From: Bombyx mori
Lineage: Eukaryota; Arthropoda; Insecta; Lepidoptera; Bombycidae
Direction: 5' to 3'
Assembly (NCBI RefSeq): GCF_030269925.1
Contig: NC_085119.1
Span: 14,667,001 to 14,731,000, forward strand
Length of the DNA stretch: 64,000 nt
In this document: in pieces, positions 1-12,000 of the stretch
Position numbering within the stretch: position 1 is the stretch's first letter
How the letters are laid out: each line of letters opens with the position of its first letter
Made by a program: the position numbers and the translations under genes
The notes under the pieces: generated by a model
Told to the model about the DNA's origin: nothing
What the model saw: the letters and a program-made list of their open reading frames with translations, nothing else
Databases searched by the model: none

Positions 1-980
1 GTGACTTCGCCTTTAGGACAAGAACTTTATCATCTTATAAAGTGTAACGTTTTGTCTCCGAAAATGTACGAGTCAAGATATTTTCGCTCTTAATTTGCAA
101 AGCATAATCTCCTTGTACTTTCATCAAATAGCAGGATAACAAAGCGTAACAAAAAGGGGTTGTAATTAAAAAAAACGCTAGACTGGACTGATTTTCGTAT
201 TTTATTTTAGTCAACCTTTGTGAACAGACAAAGGCCTCAGTGCCTTTAATAAAGGTTGCTTCCAGTTGCCAGATAAGTAATAGGTTATCCATGGCACAAT
301 CATTATCTTTTTTTGCAAGAAATCACTTTAACGGCTGACATATCAATACGTAAATCTGTGCGAGTGAGTTCATGCCTATTTCTACAGCAAAGCAATAATG
401 TGTTCTTGGATGTGTGGAGATTGGCGTGGGAGAAAAATAAAATATTAATTGCAACATCCTCATAATAAGCTAATTTCGAAGCTGTTCGAAAAAATCTGCT
501 AAACAAGATTTTCTAATGAGCACAAGATAAGTTATAGAATCAAAGATAAGAAACATTCGCATTTTTATACTATATACGTGAAATAAACAGATAAAACTAT
601 TATTATCTCACAATAGCGCGCTTACCCATGCTTGAAGGTGCCACACGTCCACGAGGTCACGGGAAATTGCTGTTTGTCATTTATAACAAATAAAACCATC
701 TTAAAATAAATAGGTTAAGTTCTTCGTGGTCACCATACTTTTAAGCATACCCCTTTCTTGGTAGAACAATAGTAGTAATAAGTTGAAAGGTGATGAACCC
801 CGGGCGAGAATTCAGAGGTTCAGAGACTGATGTAACTTTTTCTCAATTTTTTTATTTTTAAAAACTAATTTATGAAATGTCATTATAATAAAAATATGCA
901 TTCCACGAATTTGTATTCAAAATCTACGTATCTAAAATTTGGTATTGCTTGCTAGCATTTTCAGTATTACTTGTTAACTA
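1..980. other. No recognised feature
   Basis: AT-rich DNA with scattered short frames. A scrap resembling moth repeats (GTGGTCACCATACTTTTAAG) lies near 726. Nothing supportable. Confidence 0.4.
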
Positions 981-1596
981 TCCTACTAATAATATAAATA
1001 TGAAAGTTTGTAAGAATGTATGGATGTATGCTTGTTACTCTTTCACGCAAAAAGTATTGGATGGATCTTGATGAAACTTAACAATGATATAGCTTACACA
1101 TCAGCATAGCACATAGGCTATACTTTACAAAGATATTGTGTTAAATACCCAAAAGATAACGATAAGTGTCAAGGAAGTAGTAGGAAAAAATCTGCCATCT
1201 GCGAGCTATTCTGGAGTGCGCTGCAAAAACCGTTGGAGTTACACATACATATAAGTATATAATGTATAATGGAAATGTTTATTTTAAATAGTCCTACAAA
1301 AAAGTCTACGACAGCATATATCTGTATTATATATAATTATATATCTATATTATATGTGTTATAGTTAAAATAGTAAACCAAAAAATTGATAATTTATTTC
1401 TAACGCACTTTTAATTTTGGTAGTAACAAATTGATCCTTATATCAAAATAAATACATTAAAGCGTCTGGTATTTAAATAGTTATGACTATAAACAACTAA
1501 CCGCGCAATATTATGAAAGATGAAGAGAGAAAATTCAATAAGCTCTATAATAAATTACAGTTCGAGGTTACAGTACAAGCGAGGGCGGGTCGCTAG
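981..1596 (+). mobile_element. Non-autonomous Helitron, 616 bp
   Basis: 5' end TCCTACTAATAATATAAAT and 3' end GGGCGGGTCGCTAG, inserted between A (980) and T (1597) without target duplication. TC at the 5' end, CTAG at the 3' end and A/T target are the Helitron hallmarks, and both ends match widespread lepidopteran Helitrons. No rep/helicase coding is present. Confidence 0.8.
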
Positions 1597-2255
1597 TATA
1601 TGTATTTAAAATAACATAGATTATACAACTACATAATTGTTTCGTACTGAACCAGATTTTTCGTGTTTCTATATTTTTATTAATATCGAGTATTAGGCAA
1701 TACATCTTCAAGACAACACAAGTCTTAACCTAGGTGCAGTAAGGTTCGATCTCGCCTGTAGACGGCCGACTAGCCAACCAGAAGCTTGCTGAGCAACCCC
1801 TCCAAGCCTACGGGAGAGATCGCCGTCGCATAGTACACATAACACACGCGTTCCGAGGCAGACATTCTTTATTACAAACAACAAAAATTATCCAACGCAA
1901 GTCACACGTAACCATTAGAACCAGCGACAATTGTTCATCGTGTACCAGTCAAGGGACATACGGTCCCATCTCAGTAAACGACGCTGAGCCCAGGGAGCGC
2001 GAGGCAGTGGAAGGAAGGTGAACCGGTAAGTCTTCAGACTTATTTCGTTCCTTACTGTACATGTACACAATATAATAATTTTGTTCGTGGAGATCATTAA
2101 TTGACAAAATAGTGCCAGCAAAGCGGTATGACCCACGAAGATGTAGACCTCTATTTGTTAAACTTGTGCAGTATAGCATACTGCTAATCGTAAACACTAC
2201 AAGAATTTTGTAGATTCGTTACATAATTTAAATCTTGAAAGCGAATATGTGTGAA
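1597..2255. other. Unassigned, GC-richer patch at 1730-2040
   Basis: 1730-2040 (ACGGCCGACTAGCCAACC, GAGATCGCCGTCGCATAG, GAGCGCGAGGCAGTGG) is more GC-rich than its flanks and may be retroelement debris, but no motif or repeat partner was found in the window. Confidence 0.35.
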
Positions 2256-2686
2256 TTGAAGTCGTCGTGGCCTAACGGATAAGACGTCCGGTGCATTCGT
2301 GTTGAGCGATGCACCGGTGTTCGAATCTCAGGCGGGTACCAATTTTTCTAATGAAATATGTACAAAACAAATGTTCACGATTGACTTCCACGGTGAAGGA
2401 ATAAAAATGAAACCCGCAAAATTATAATTTGCGTACTTATTGATGGTAGGACCTCTTGTGAGTCCGCGCGGGTGGGTACCACCACCCTGCCTATTTCTGC
2501 CGTGAAGCAGTAATGCGTTCCGGTTTGAAGGGTGGAGCAGCCGCTGTAACTAAACTTGAGACCTTAGAACTTATATCTCAAGGTGGGTGGCGCATTTACG
2601 TTGTGGATGTCTATGGGCTTCAGTAATCACTTAAGACCGGGTGGGCTCTGAGCTCGTTCACGCACCTAACCAATAAAATAAAAAAA
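2256..2686 (+). repeat. Bm1 SINE, near full length
   Basis: tRNA-derived head with A-box-like GGCCTAACGGATAAG and B-box-like GTGTTCGAATC, then the Bm1 body (GAGTCCGCGCGGGT, GGTTTGAAGGGTGG) and an A-rich end. Not a functional tRNA gene. Confidence 0.85.
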
Positions 2687-2717
2687 GAATCAAATTCAAA
2701 TTGTCCAACCTATCGGT

Positions 2718-2951
2718 ATGAGGTTAATCACGGGTCCGATTAGTTTCTTGGTCGTAGTCATTATCTTTGTCAAGATAAGCAATTTTCTGCACCCGAGTCT
2801 TCTTCCCCCTGTTTTGTATGTATTTACGGGTAACAATAACAAAGGAAATAAGATGTTTTCCTCTGACGATTTCCTCAGCAGATACAAAAATCTTATCGTG
2901 TCACCGTTGGACTTGGAATGTATGGTATTTTTAATTTGGCAAATGTATTAA
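2718..2951 (+). CDS. Coding-like short frame, unidentified
   Basis: 77 codons with higher GC than the flanks. The N-terminus looks like a signal anchor (ISFLVVVIIFVKI), followed by a polar stretch with SSDDFLSRYKNL. The minus strand is also partly open. It sits 31 bp after a Bm1 copy. It may be a real small exon, a gene relic or chance. Confidence 0.2.
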   Translation: MRLITGPISFLVVVIIFVKISNFLHPSLLPPVLYVFTGNNNKGNKMFSSDDFLSRYKNLIVSPLDLECMVFLIWQMY

Positions 2952-3370
2952 CGCGAGTACTTCATAATAAAACAATTTTATTATTAAAAATGTCTGCTAA
3001 TTTTCTTTATAAAACAATCTACTATAATTTATTAATCAGAAGAATAAAACAAACATCCTTTTGCAAATACGTGTTTTATTGATCTTACCATATACAGTTA
3101 TATCCAAAATATTTCACAGTATTAAATAAATTTATGAATATCTAAACAAAATTGTTCGTTTGTAAAATTTATAGCTTAAACCAAATTACAAGTACGAAAT
3201 AGAGATAAATAAAGTAATGGTTCAAATTCATAATTGATTCCGCGAAATGCTTAATATAAAATGAATCATGTAATTTGTGTTACCGTTTATTTTGTGAAAA
3301 TTAAATTGTTACTTCGAATTTGAAAATAGTTCTCAGTGATATATAATAATTTAAAATAATAATTTAAAAT

Positions 3371-4020
3371 CTTTACAGTTCTTCTTCTTCTCCATCGCTC
3401 CCTCATTGCTGAGGATCGTGACTCCGTTATAGCTTGTCGACTGTTAGCCTCCATCGGTTCCGGTCAGTTGCCTGGTGTAGTGCAGCACTAAGTGGTCCGC
3501 TGGTTTGCTCGGAGATCTGGTCGGACCAACGTTTGGGGCTCCGGCCTCTAGGACGTTTTACAATAGGAATACACAAAGTATTCAAATTCAATTCAAATTC
3601 AAAATCATTTATTTCTACCTAGATATCAGTATAACACACTTGTTGAATGTCAAAATATAAATAACAATGTTAACTCTACCACCGGATCCAAAAAAAGCCA
3701 CAGTCCTAAGAAGAACCGGCGAAACAAACTCAGCGGGCTTTTTTTTTGTTTTTTTCTCAATTTTTTTTTTTTTAAATAAGTAACAATATTTGCAATAAAC
3801 GAGAAAAACAAGTCAAAAAATACAATTACAAAATAATAATAATAATAAAAAATGAAAAGGCTAGGAGCGAACGCCTCATTCCCACGTAGTGCCATCTAGT
3901 AGATAATCCTTAACTTTATAATACGCCTTGTTGCACAAACGTTCCTTGACAGTTTTCTTAAATCTATGAACAGGTAGTAATTGAACATTACATAAGTACT
4001 TACTGTTTTAATGGCTTTGG
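3371..4020 (-). mobile_element. LINE-like debris, two adjoining pieces
   Basis: 3371-3570 (TCCATCGGTTCCGGTCAG, GATCTGGTCGGACCAACG) and 3580-4020 (ACCACCGGATCC, GAAGAACCGGCG, CTCAGCGGGC, GTAGTGCCATCTAGTAG) are both GC-richer than their surroundings and look like ends of moth LINEs read in reverse. The frames in them are short and interrupted. Family not determined. Confidence 0.4.
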
Positions 4021-4067
4021 CTTAGCAGCCTGGCATAACTGTGGCTTGGAATAAAAATTTGTGAAAA

Positions 4068-4446
4068 TCTATATATTAATATGTGAAGCGAAAACTTTGT
4101 ATCCCTTTTTCCGAAAATTGCGTGGACGAAGAAGTATGAAATTTTCCGGACTTATAGAGAATATAGAGAAGAATTGTACAGTGCTAATATTTTTTTTAAA
4201 TAATGCATAAAAGATACATTAAATCAATAAAGAAAACATTACACATACTACCTTGTATTTGACACACACACGCATGTATACTATTTATTTATTGTCAAAC
4301 TTTTGTTCTTGACGTCTATGGTCAAATTAAGAATAGATTAAATATTGTTTGTCTTTATTAATATTTTTCTATAGGTAGTCTTGGCGTGTACAAACTTACA
4401 ATTCCAATTAATTATAGTCGAATTTCGACTACTGCGGGACCTCTAG
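4068..4446 (+). mobile_element. Helitron family H2, copy 1
   Basis: 5' TCTATATATTAAT and a 3' palindrome AGTCGAATTTCGACT followed by ACTGCGGGACCTCTAG, between A (4067) and T (4447). The subterminal hairpin about 12 nt before CTAG is diagnostic of Helitrons. Other copies lie at 10634-10967 and 32665-33119. Confidence 0.78.
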
Positions 4447-4522
4447 TATAATTAAATCGATCAAAGGGTTCCTGATGAATTATTTCAATCGAAATTATAA
4501 TGTATTCAGCGCTATATACACC

Positions 4523-5969
4523 TTTTTTTTTTTTTTTTTATGATTGAAAGTTTACTGGTGGCCCGAAGGCCTTTCCAGTTTCACCAGGACAGGTGGGCGA
4601 GCAAAGGCTCAGCCAAGAGGGGTGGGATTTGCTAACAACTGCCCGAGCGCCTCCGAAGGAGACCTAACAACTCAAGAGCAATTGTTTCGCGAATGAATCT
4701 ACTACCGGATCGGAATCGCGACCCGCTGAGAAGATCCGGCGAGAAACTCAGCGGGCTGATGCATGGGTTAGGTTGCACGTCGACCTCTTTGTCGAGTTCG
4801 ACGAGTACGGTTACCGGGGTCCCTAAGCCTGCCCCTAGTATTAGAGCTGAAGGCATCTAATGCAAAGGTTATTGGATCTGATGGATCCGTAAGGACGTGT
4901 CTAGGGCGTCGACGGTGACTGGCTCCTGCATGATCAGGATTCGGGGAGTAGTCAGCGGCGGCAACGATAAGGCGATTATCATGACGCATAGCCTTATCGA
5001 AGTATCGTTCCGACGCTGACTTCATGTATTTCCGAATTGATTCGAGGCCCAGGTCGTCGTGTAGGTCAACGTTCCTCACGAACCACGGAGCCCCGACAGC
5101 TAACCTGCAAAAGCGGGATTGTAGGGATTGGAGGGTGTCTATGTGTGTGCGGGCCGCGTGAGCGAACACCACACTCGCGTAAGTCATGACGGGCCTTATG
5201 CAAGTTTTGTAAAGTGTCACCTTGTTCCGAAGGGACATTTTACTCCGCTTACAGATCATGGGGTAGAGTCTACCGAGAATAAACGCGGCACGGTCACGGA
5301 CTGATTTTATATGCGGGCGGAATGTCATCGATGCATCCAGGGTAACGCCCAGGTACTTGACCTTCCTGGCCCAGGGTATGGGTTGTCTAAAGAGAGTAAT
5401 CGGGGGTGTGAGATTCCTCCTCCTAATCCGGGAGGAAATCCGTGTGGAGCTTCCCCTCTGAAATAGCACCGCAGTACTTTTCGCTGGGTTGATGTCTATG
5501 CGCCATTTTCGGAACCACTGTCCTAGGGCTAGGGCTGCGCTCTGAAGCTTCTTCGCGATTAGGGACTTATTTCTACTAGAATAGTAAACAGTCGTGTCGT
5601 CGGCGAATAAAGCTAAATGGGTCGGCGGCGACCGGGGAATATCGTTGACGAATAAGCTAAATAGGAGGGGTGAGAGGACAGAGCCTTGCGGGACTCCAGC
5701 TGTGAGAGGTCGTGGGGAGGAGCGGGTTCCCTCGACTCGATATCGAAAAGAGCGGTTCGACAAGAAGTCCCGTATGATGAGCACGAGACTATCCGGCACG
5801 CCCATGTTGAATAGTTTGAAAATCAAACCATTGTGCCAGACTTTGTCGAACGCTTTTGCGACGTCGAAGAAGAGAGCTCCCGTGTATAACGGTTTTGGTC
5901 GATTAAGCCCCACAAGAATGTGCTCCGTGAGGCGGTGCACCTGTTGAACGCATGAGTGATTTGTACGGA
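4523..5969 (-). mobile_element. Jockey-type LINE copy A, 5'-truncated, with target duplication
   Basis: Non-LTR retrotransposon in minus orientation, ending in a poly-A tail (poly-T at 4523-4539 on the plus strand). The 10-bp target duplication TATATACACC is present at 4513-4522 and 5970-5979. It retains the C-terminal two thirds of reverse transcriptase and the 3' UTR; the 5' part, including the endonuclease, is missing. It is nearly identical to copies at 11135-12611 and 27889-28976. The protein resembles Jockey-clade LINEs of silkworm (BMC1-like), a family call made from motifs only. Confidence 0.9.
4768..5969 (-). CDS. Reverse transcriptase fragment of LINE copy A
   Basis: The RT frame is open from the truncation point to the natural stop; an upstream ATG at 6021 lies in flanking DNA, so the 417-aa frame starting there is a chance fusion. 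Visible motifs are FFDVAKAFDKVW, AGVPQGSVLSPLLF and the catalytic FADD (residues 129-132 of that frame), then WRIDINPAKS and VKYLGVTLD. The thumb and a basic C-terminus follow. The endonuclease and N-terminal RT blocks are absent, so this copy is not autonomous. Confidence 0.88.
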
Positions 5970-5979
5970 TATATACACC

Positions 5980-6689
5980 TACCCACACAGCCAGTGTAGG
6001 GCTCAATAACTCGAAATTCAAGAGGAGCTGTGGAGGATCAAGTGGCGCTTCAGTCGAGAGCTACTTTAGATCAACCCGAACACCATACGAAGGTATCGAG
6101 GAGACCGTGCTAAATATATTCCTTTTATCTTCATAGTTGGTTAGATCATGATCTTAACTGTGACTTGAAGTAAAGAGAATTGCGATGGTTTGTGGTAACT
6201 ATACTTTTCATGACCCAGCTATGTGGCTTTTTAAGAATTAGGGGCGTGCTATGAATTTAAACACTAAAAAATGAGGGAAGAAAATCGGTGAAGATGAAAT
6301 GGGTTTGATTTTCGAGTCATAGAACAATCGCAAGGCTTTATTGAAACTTAAGAAAAAAACTAAATTCGAAAAATATCGCTTAAAAACCCTGGACTGTGAC
6401 GTAACGGCCTCTGAAAACGGTCAATAATTGTATTATAAAAAATATTCAGCGAACGTAAATGCCGTGGAACATATTCAAAATTAAAGATTAAATTTAATTA
6501 TAATTATCAATATTTGCCTACCCGCAAGGAGTATAATATGAAATCATGACAGGAATGTTAAACTAATAAAGATTGCTATTTAAAAATATTTCCTTACCTT
6601 AGACCTTAATATTATGTTTGTATTAATTACCTTAAGCCTTGAAAATTTTATTAACTCCCTTAAGTTTTATGGTTGCTTAAAATTATATG
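5980..6689. other. No recognised feature
   Basis: AT-rich, no coding or repeat structure seen. Confidence 0.4.
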
Positions 6690-6900
6690 GTACCAAATTA
6701 AAATGATAATAATAATAATAATAAGCCTTTATTGCTGTTTTACTAACTTAATACATTACTTAATAATAAATTAAATTTAAGTGCAACTTATAATCAATAT
6801 CAATTATTCCGTTCGGCGTTCGGTGTGGTTTTAAAAACAGCTTGTCTCTCGACAAAGGCCTCCTCTAAACTCACTCAACTGCAGGCATATTATGGTGCTC
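6690..6900 (-). mobile_element. LINE-like 3' scrap
   Basis: An AAT microsatellite followed by AGCCTTTATTGCTG and CGACAAAGGCCTCCTCTAAA. A similar order (GCCCTTTATTCC, AAGGCCTCCTCTAAA) occurs at the end of the RTE-like LINE near 27580-27660. Confidence 0.45.
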
Positions 6901-8309
6901 AAGTGTTTCTTGGGAAATTTCGCAGTATTCCAGAATACGAAATATTTATTTTTTTACTGTTTTCTGCAGACGGTTTGTACAATATAACGCGCTTTATATA
7001 TTAAGCTTGAACAGAGTGTGTTAATGAAGTTTCATTTCTGTTTTTTATCTACGAGAAATCCTTCAGAAATTGAGCCAGATAAGTGTGTCATTATTAACAG
7101 ATGCACAAACAAAGACGGATTACTATGTTTTCAGTTTGTCTGAGAGTGAAATTAACCAATGTCGTAGTCTTCATATTATGTCACTTAAAAATTGGTTAAC
7201 TGAAATTTGTTAATAGTGTGGAATCGAATGAGGAAAGAAAAGATTTGTGGGAGTAGTAGTGTATTTGAAGTCGTCGTGGCCTAAAGGATAAGACGTCCGG
7301 TGCATTCGTGTTGAAGCGATGCACCGGTGTTCGAATCCCGCAGGCGGGTACCAATTTTTCTAATGAAATATGTACTCAACAAATGGTCACGATTGACTTC
7401 CACGGTGAAGGAATAACATCGTGTAATAAAAATCAAACCCGCAAAATTATAATTTGCGTAATTACTGGTGGTAGGACCTCTTGTGAGTCCGCGCGGATAG
7501 GTACCACCGCCCTGCTTATTTCTGCCGTGAAGCAGTAATGCGTTTCGGTTTGAAGGGTGGGGTAGCCGTTGTAACTATACTGAGACTTTAGAACTTGTAT
7601 CTCAAGGTGGGTGGCGCGTCTACGTTGTAGATGTCTATGGGCTCCAGTAACCACTTAACATCAGGTGGGCTGTGAGCTCGTCCACCCATATAGGCAATAA
7701 AAAAAAAAAAAAAAAAAAGAGTACATTGGATCGACTTGGACAACTGCCACAGCTCAAGTATTTGTCCCACAGCAGCAGGATAGCACCTTAATCTTAATAC
7801 CCGACTTACCCATCCTCACTACTTCACCACGCCTCTACAACTCACCGCAGCCCACGATGGAATCATCAGCACTTGGAGTCACACGTCTCAAGCGTGGCAG
7901 CTTTGCAGTACGGGGACACGTCACGGCATTGACCCAGCATTCAAGCTCAATCTCAGCTCGAACCCACAATACCAGTACCAGTATTCACGCAAATTATTGC
8001 GAGTTTGACCCTTGTTACACGATGCTATTTGTTCATCGTCGAAATCATTAGATTATATGGTACTTTGGCAGGATTTGAAAATCGGCATAATCCATTGGAT
8101 AAGAATACACGGAGCATTTCATCTTTTAGACCGCAACGACTTCAATGATTGAAGAAAGTAAGTTCTAGAACAGAAACTGTCTTACTCATCGGCATAACCT
8201 CCGGTCTTGTAGAAAAATGATATAGCTAGCGGTAGCAATTATCGAACTTCTATAAATTACAGCAAAAAACCCAAATCGCACGAACGACATTGTCAATATA
8301 AACTTCAAC
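6901..8309. other. Bm1 at 7265-7718, otherwise unassigned
   Basis: 7800-8050 is relatively GC-rich, with a 64-codon frame that I do not consider a gene. The remainder is AT-rich. Confidence 0.35.
7265..7718 (+). repeat. Bm1 SINE, full length
   Basis: The best-preserved copy in the window: head with both Pol III boxes (GGCCTAAAGGATAAG, GTGTTCGAATCCC), complete body, and a 20-base A tail. Confidence 0.88.
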
Positions 8310-8700
8310 GTAATGTTATGCCTATAAGAGTAACGCCATCTATCACCGAATAGCCGAACGAATATCGAAGGTAATAGTGAAATCGAGAAGTACAACGCCA
8401 CCTATTGTTAGATAGCGGAAACGCACATCGAAAATACTCGACTTGTGAGGAATGTTCTCGATAATTCTAGGGATGGCGTATAGACTATAAAAGCGTTGCA
8501 GAGATGGTACCCAGTTAGTTAGTAATCGGAACTACTCGAAGCGTAACCGCGAATGGATCACCTGAAGCGAAGCGGAAGAAGTGAATTGAGAATTTTAAAG
8601 TATTCGTTGAGTGTTTTAAGTGTTCTAAGTGATAAATACAGTTTTAAGTTGTACTTTGGTGGAACATTTATTTATCCCGAGCCCAAGCGCGAAACAATAA
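8310..8700 (+). mobile_element. Solo-LTR-like block, copy 1
   Basis: Shares about 300 bp with the opposite-strand block at 37554-37870, from GAGTAACGCCATCTAT through GGAACTACTCGAAGC and GGATCACCTGAAGCGAAGC to the TTTATTTATCCCGA end. A TATA-like ACTATAAAAGCG lies at about 8484. Promoter-like content and repeated isolated occurrence suggest a solo LTR. Left border unclear. Confidence 0.5.
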
Positions 8701-9014
8701 TATAGGTAGTGAGTTAGAAGTATATTATTATATTTTTCGGAATGTTAATGGATTCTTATTAATAGTGTAGTGTGTATAGGATCTATGTTGCTAATTAATG
8801 AAATAATCTATTTTTTTATTTCTTCTATTATTGTGTTATCTATCATTTTCTATAAGTGTAATGATTTTATTGAAATTACAAAAAAAATATGTCATCATTT
8901 CTATAATTGCATTTGTGCTTTTTTTAACAGTATAATTTAATGGAAATTCAATAACACAACGTGTGAGCTATCAGAACGATAAAATCTAATATTTCCTATG
9001 ATATCAGTTAGAAA

Positions 9015-12000
9015 ATGTATTCAAGTTTAAAGCTTAAAGATTATATCGTAAATATGGAGAGCGTTATGTGTTCCGATCAATCAATTACAATATCATTCAA
9101 AAATGTTTTTAAAGTGTTTTTTGACTACATCAGCTCGTTAGATTTCATGATGGTTTGCAGATTGTGTTTCGGTTATTACTACGAATTTAACTGTTCAAAT
9201 TTATGCAAAATAATGTTTAAATGCTTCAGTATATCTGTATGCATTTTCTGTGTCTCTATGCACTTAGTCCAACTAATCAGCCCGCCATATTTAAACCACT
9301 GCGTTATAATGCTAGAGTCGACTGTGAGTATCATCACCTCTCTAGTAACTGAGGATAAATATTTTTTCGAATTCTGTTTGGATATGAAAGATATAAACAG
9401 TATGATGAATCAGCCGCGGAATATTAAAAGTTTTAAAATTATTTACGTAATTATATCCGGTGCTATCTGTCATGTTATAAGACACATCTCGATCTGTAGA
9501 GAAAAGGCTTTGAGTTTTTGTTTCTCAACCGAATACTTGACTGCTTCGTTCACGATTATTTCCGGGTACTGGAATTATTTGAATATAACCATGATGTTTG
9601 ATTTATTGTACCAAAGACTAGTTGCTGTCAAACAAATGCTTACAAATGGACTGAATATATGTGATACCGACGAATATAAGATTAAAAGCGTTCAAAAGTT
9701 CATTGATGTTTATAAAGCTTTGACAGTCAGCTTGAGTAAAACGAGTAATTTGATCAAGCACACTGTGAGTGAAACGTTTCAATTATTGCACTATTTTTTT
9801 TGGTCTAGACCAGAGTTCCCCAAACTTTTTTGTGTCGTAGACCCCTTGCCATGTTTTTCCGTGTTGGGTAGACCCCCTACTTACCTGATATTGATTTCCT
9901 GTAAATTTCTAACTGTAGTAAAGTTTAGTGTTAAAAACTTAACGTAAAAACACATGTTAATTTATACATTTCTTCAGGTATCGCTTGGAATATTTTGTGC
10001 ATTGTGGAGAATCATCTTTTTCGTCTATTACTGCATTTCGATGGACTTTCAAGTGGTTTGTACTTATGTTTTTTGATACTATACTGTACTATACTGGTAA
10101 CTTTAATACTTACTTTTACTTGACACCTTAGAACTTACATCTCAAGGTGGGTGACGCATTTACGTGGTACATGTCTATGGGCTCCAGTAACCACTTAACA
10201 CCAGGTGGGCTGTGAGCTCGTCCATCTATCTAATCAATAAAAAAAACTTTTTTTTTTATTGCTGCTCATTTATCTACTGCAGATATATTTAAGCATCCTT
10301 TTGACATATCGTGTCCATGAGCATATATATGGTGCATCATCCCCATGTATTCATCTCAAGTGATGCAATGAGGTTCGAATCTCGCAAGAACCCACCTATT
10401 TTTACCTATTTTTTTCTGCAAAGCGTACCTGCGCTGTCGCCTATTGATTAGGGTAGCTTTGTTTAAATACTTTTGAGACATCTACGCTGAACCTAGTTCT
10501 TCTGAACTCTTATAGAGTCTCCGGGCTTTGATAACTATTTAAAATCAGGTGGACTGTGATACATAATTAAAGCTACTGGTCACTGCAATAATGTATTTGA
10601 AATGTCAGAACGTAATATGTATAATAAAAATAACTAGAGGTTCCGCAGTAGTCGAAATTCGACTATAGTTAATTGGAATTGTAAGTTTGTATACTATTAT
10701 GATTGTATTTTATACTTCTATAATCACAAATTTCGCCAAGGCTACACTATAAAAAATATTAATAAAGACAAACAATATAAATTTAATCTATTCTCAATTT
10801 GACCACAGACGTCAAGAACAAAAGTTTGACAATAAATAGTAAAAAAATTAGCATTGTGTACTTCTTCTCTATATTCTCTATAAGTGTGGAAAATTTCATA
10901 CTCCTCCGTCCGCGCAATTTTCGTAAAAAGGGATACAAAGTTTTTGCTTCACGTATTAATATATAGATAAACAATAAAACGACTTTTAATTATGCATACG
11001 ACTCACGAAAACCATATAACATACTATAATGTCTATACAAATAATACAATAATGCAGTTAGGAAAAGGTCGCAAAAGCGGTATTTAAGATTAGGTGATAA
11101 TGCTGACTAGAAGCTTACATCAGAGCTATAGCCATTCTCATCGATGAACAATTCGGATTCCGTACAAATCACTCATGCGTTCAACAGGTGCACCGCCTCA
11201 CGGAGCACATTCTTGTGGGGCTTAATCGACCAAAACCGTTATACACGGGAGCTCTCTTCTTCGACGTCGCAAAAGCGTTTGACAAAGTCTGGCACAATGG
11301 TTTGATTTTCAAACTATTCAACATGGGCGTGCCGGATAGTCTCGTGCTCATCATACGGGACTTCTTGTCGAACCGCTCTTTTCGATATCGAGTCGAGGGA
11401 ACCCGCTCCTCCCCACGACCTCTCACAGCTGGAGTCCCGCAAGGCTCTGTTCTTTCACCCCTCCTATTTAGCTTATTCGTTAACGATATTCCCCGGTCGC
11501 CGCCGACCCATTTAGCTTTATTCGCCGACGACACGACTGTTTACTATTCCAGTAGAAACAAGTCCCTAATCTCGAAGAAGCTTCAGAGCGCAGCCCTAGC
11601 CCTAGGACAGTGGTTCCGAAAATGGCGCATAGACATCAACCCGGCGAAAAGTACTGCGGTGCTATTTCAGAGGGGAAGCTCCACACGGATTTCCTCCCGT
11701 ATTAGGAGGAGGAATCTCACACCCCCGATTACTCTCTTTAGTCAATCCATACCCTGGGCTAGGAAGGTCAAGTACCTGGGCGTTACCCTGGATGCATCGA
11801 TGACATTCCGCCCGCATATAAAATCAGTCCGTGACCGTACCGCGTTTATTCTCGGTAGACTCTACCCCATGATCTGTAAGCGGAGTAAAATGTCCCTTCG
11901 GAACAAGGTGACACTTTACAAAACTTGCATAAGGCCCGTCATGACTTACGCGAGTGTGGTGTTCGCTCACGCGGCCCGCACACACATAGACACCCTCCAA

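Noticed and set aside
2261..2340. tRNA-like sequence with A and B boxes
   Set aside because: It is the head of the Bm1 SINE, recurring at 7265, 30612, 39012 and 47569 with the same SINE body attached; no tRNA gene.
5594..5947. 117-codon frame opposite the LINE reverse transcriptase (also at 11181-11534)
   Set aside because: Same sequence in two LINE copies, antisense to a clear RT; a shadow of coding sequence.
9765..9947. Extension of GR-1 exon 1 to TAA at 9945
   Set aside because: It runs past the GTGAGT donor into a hAT remnant; exon 2 at 9978 continues the receptor.
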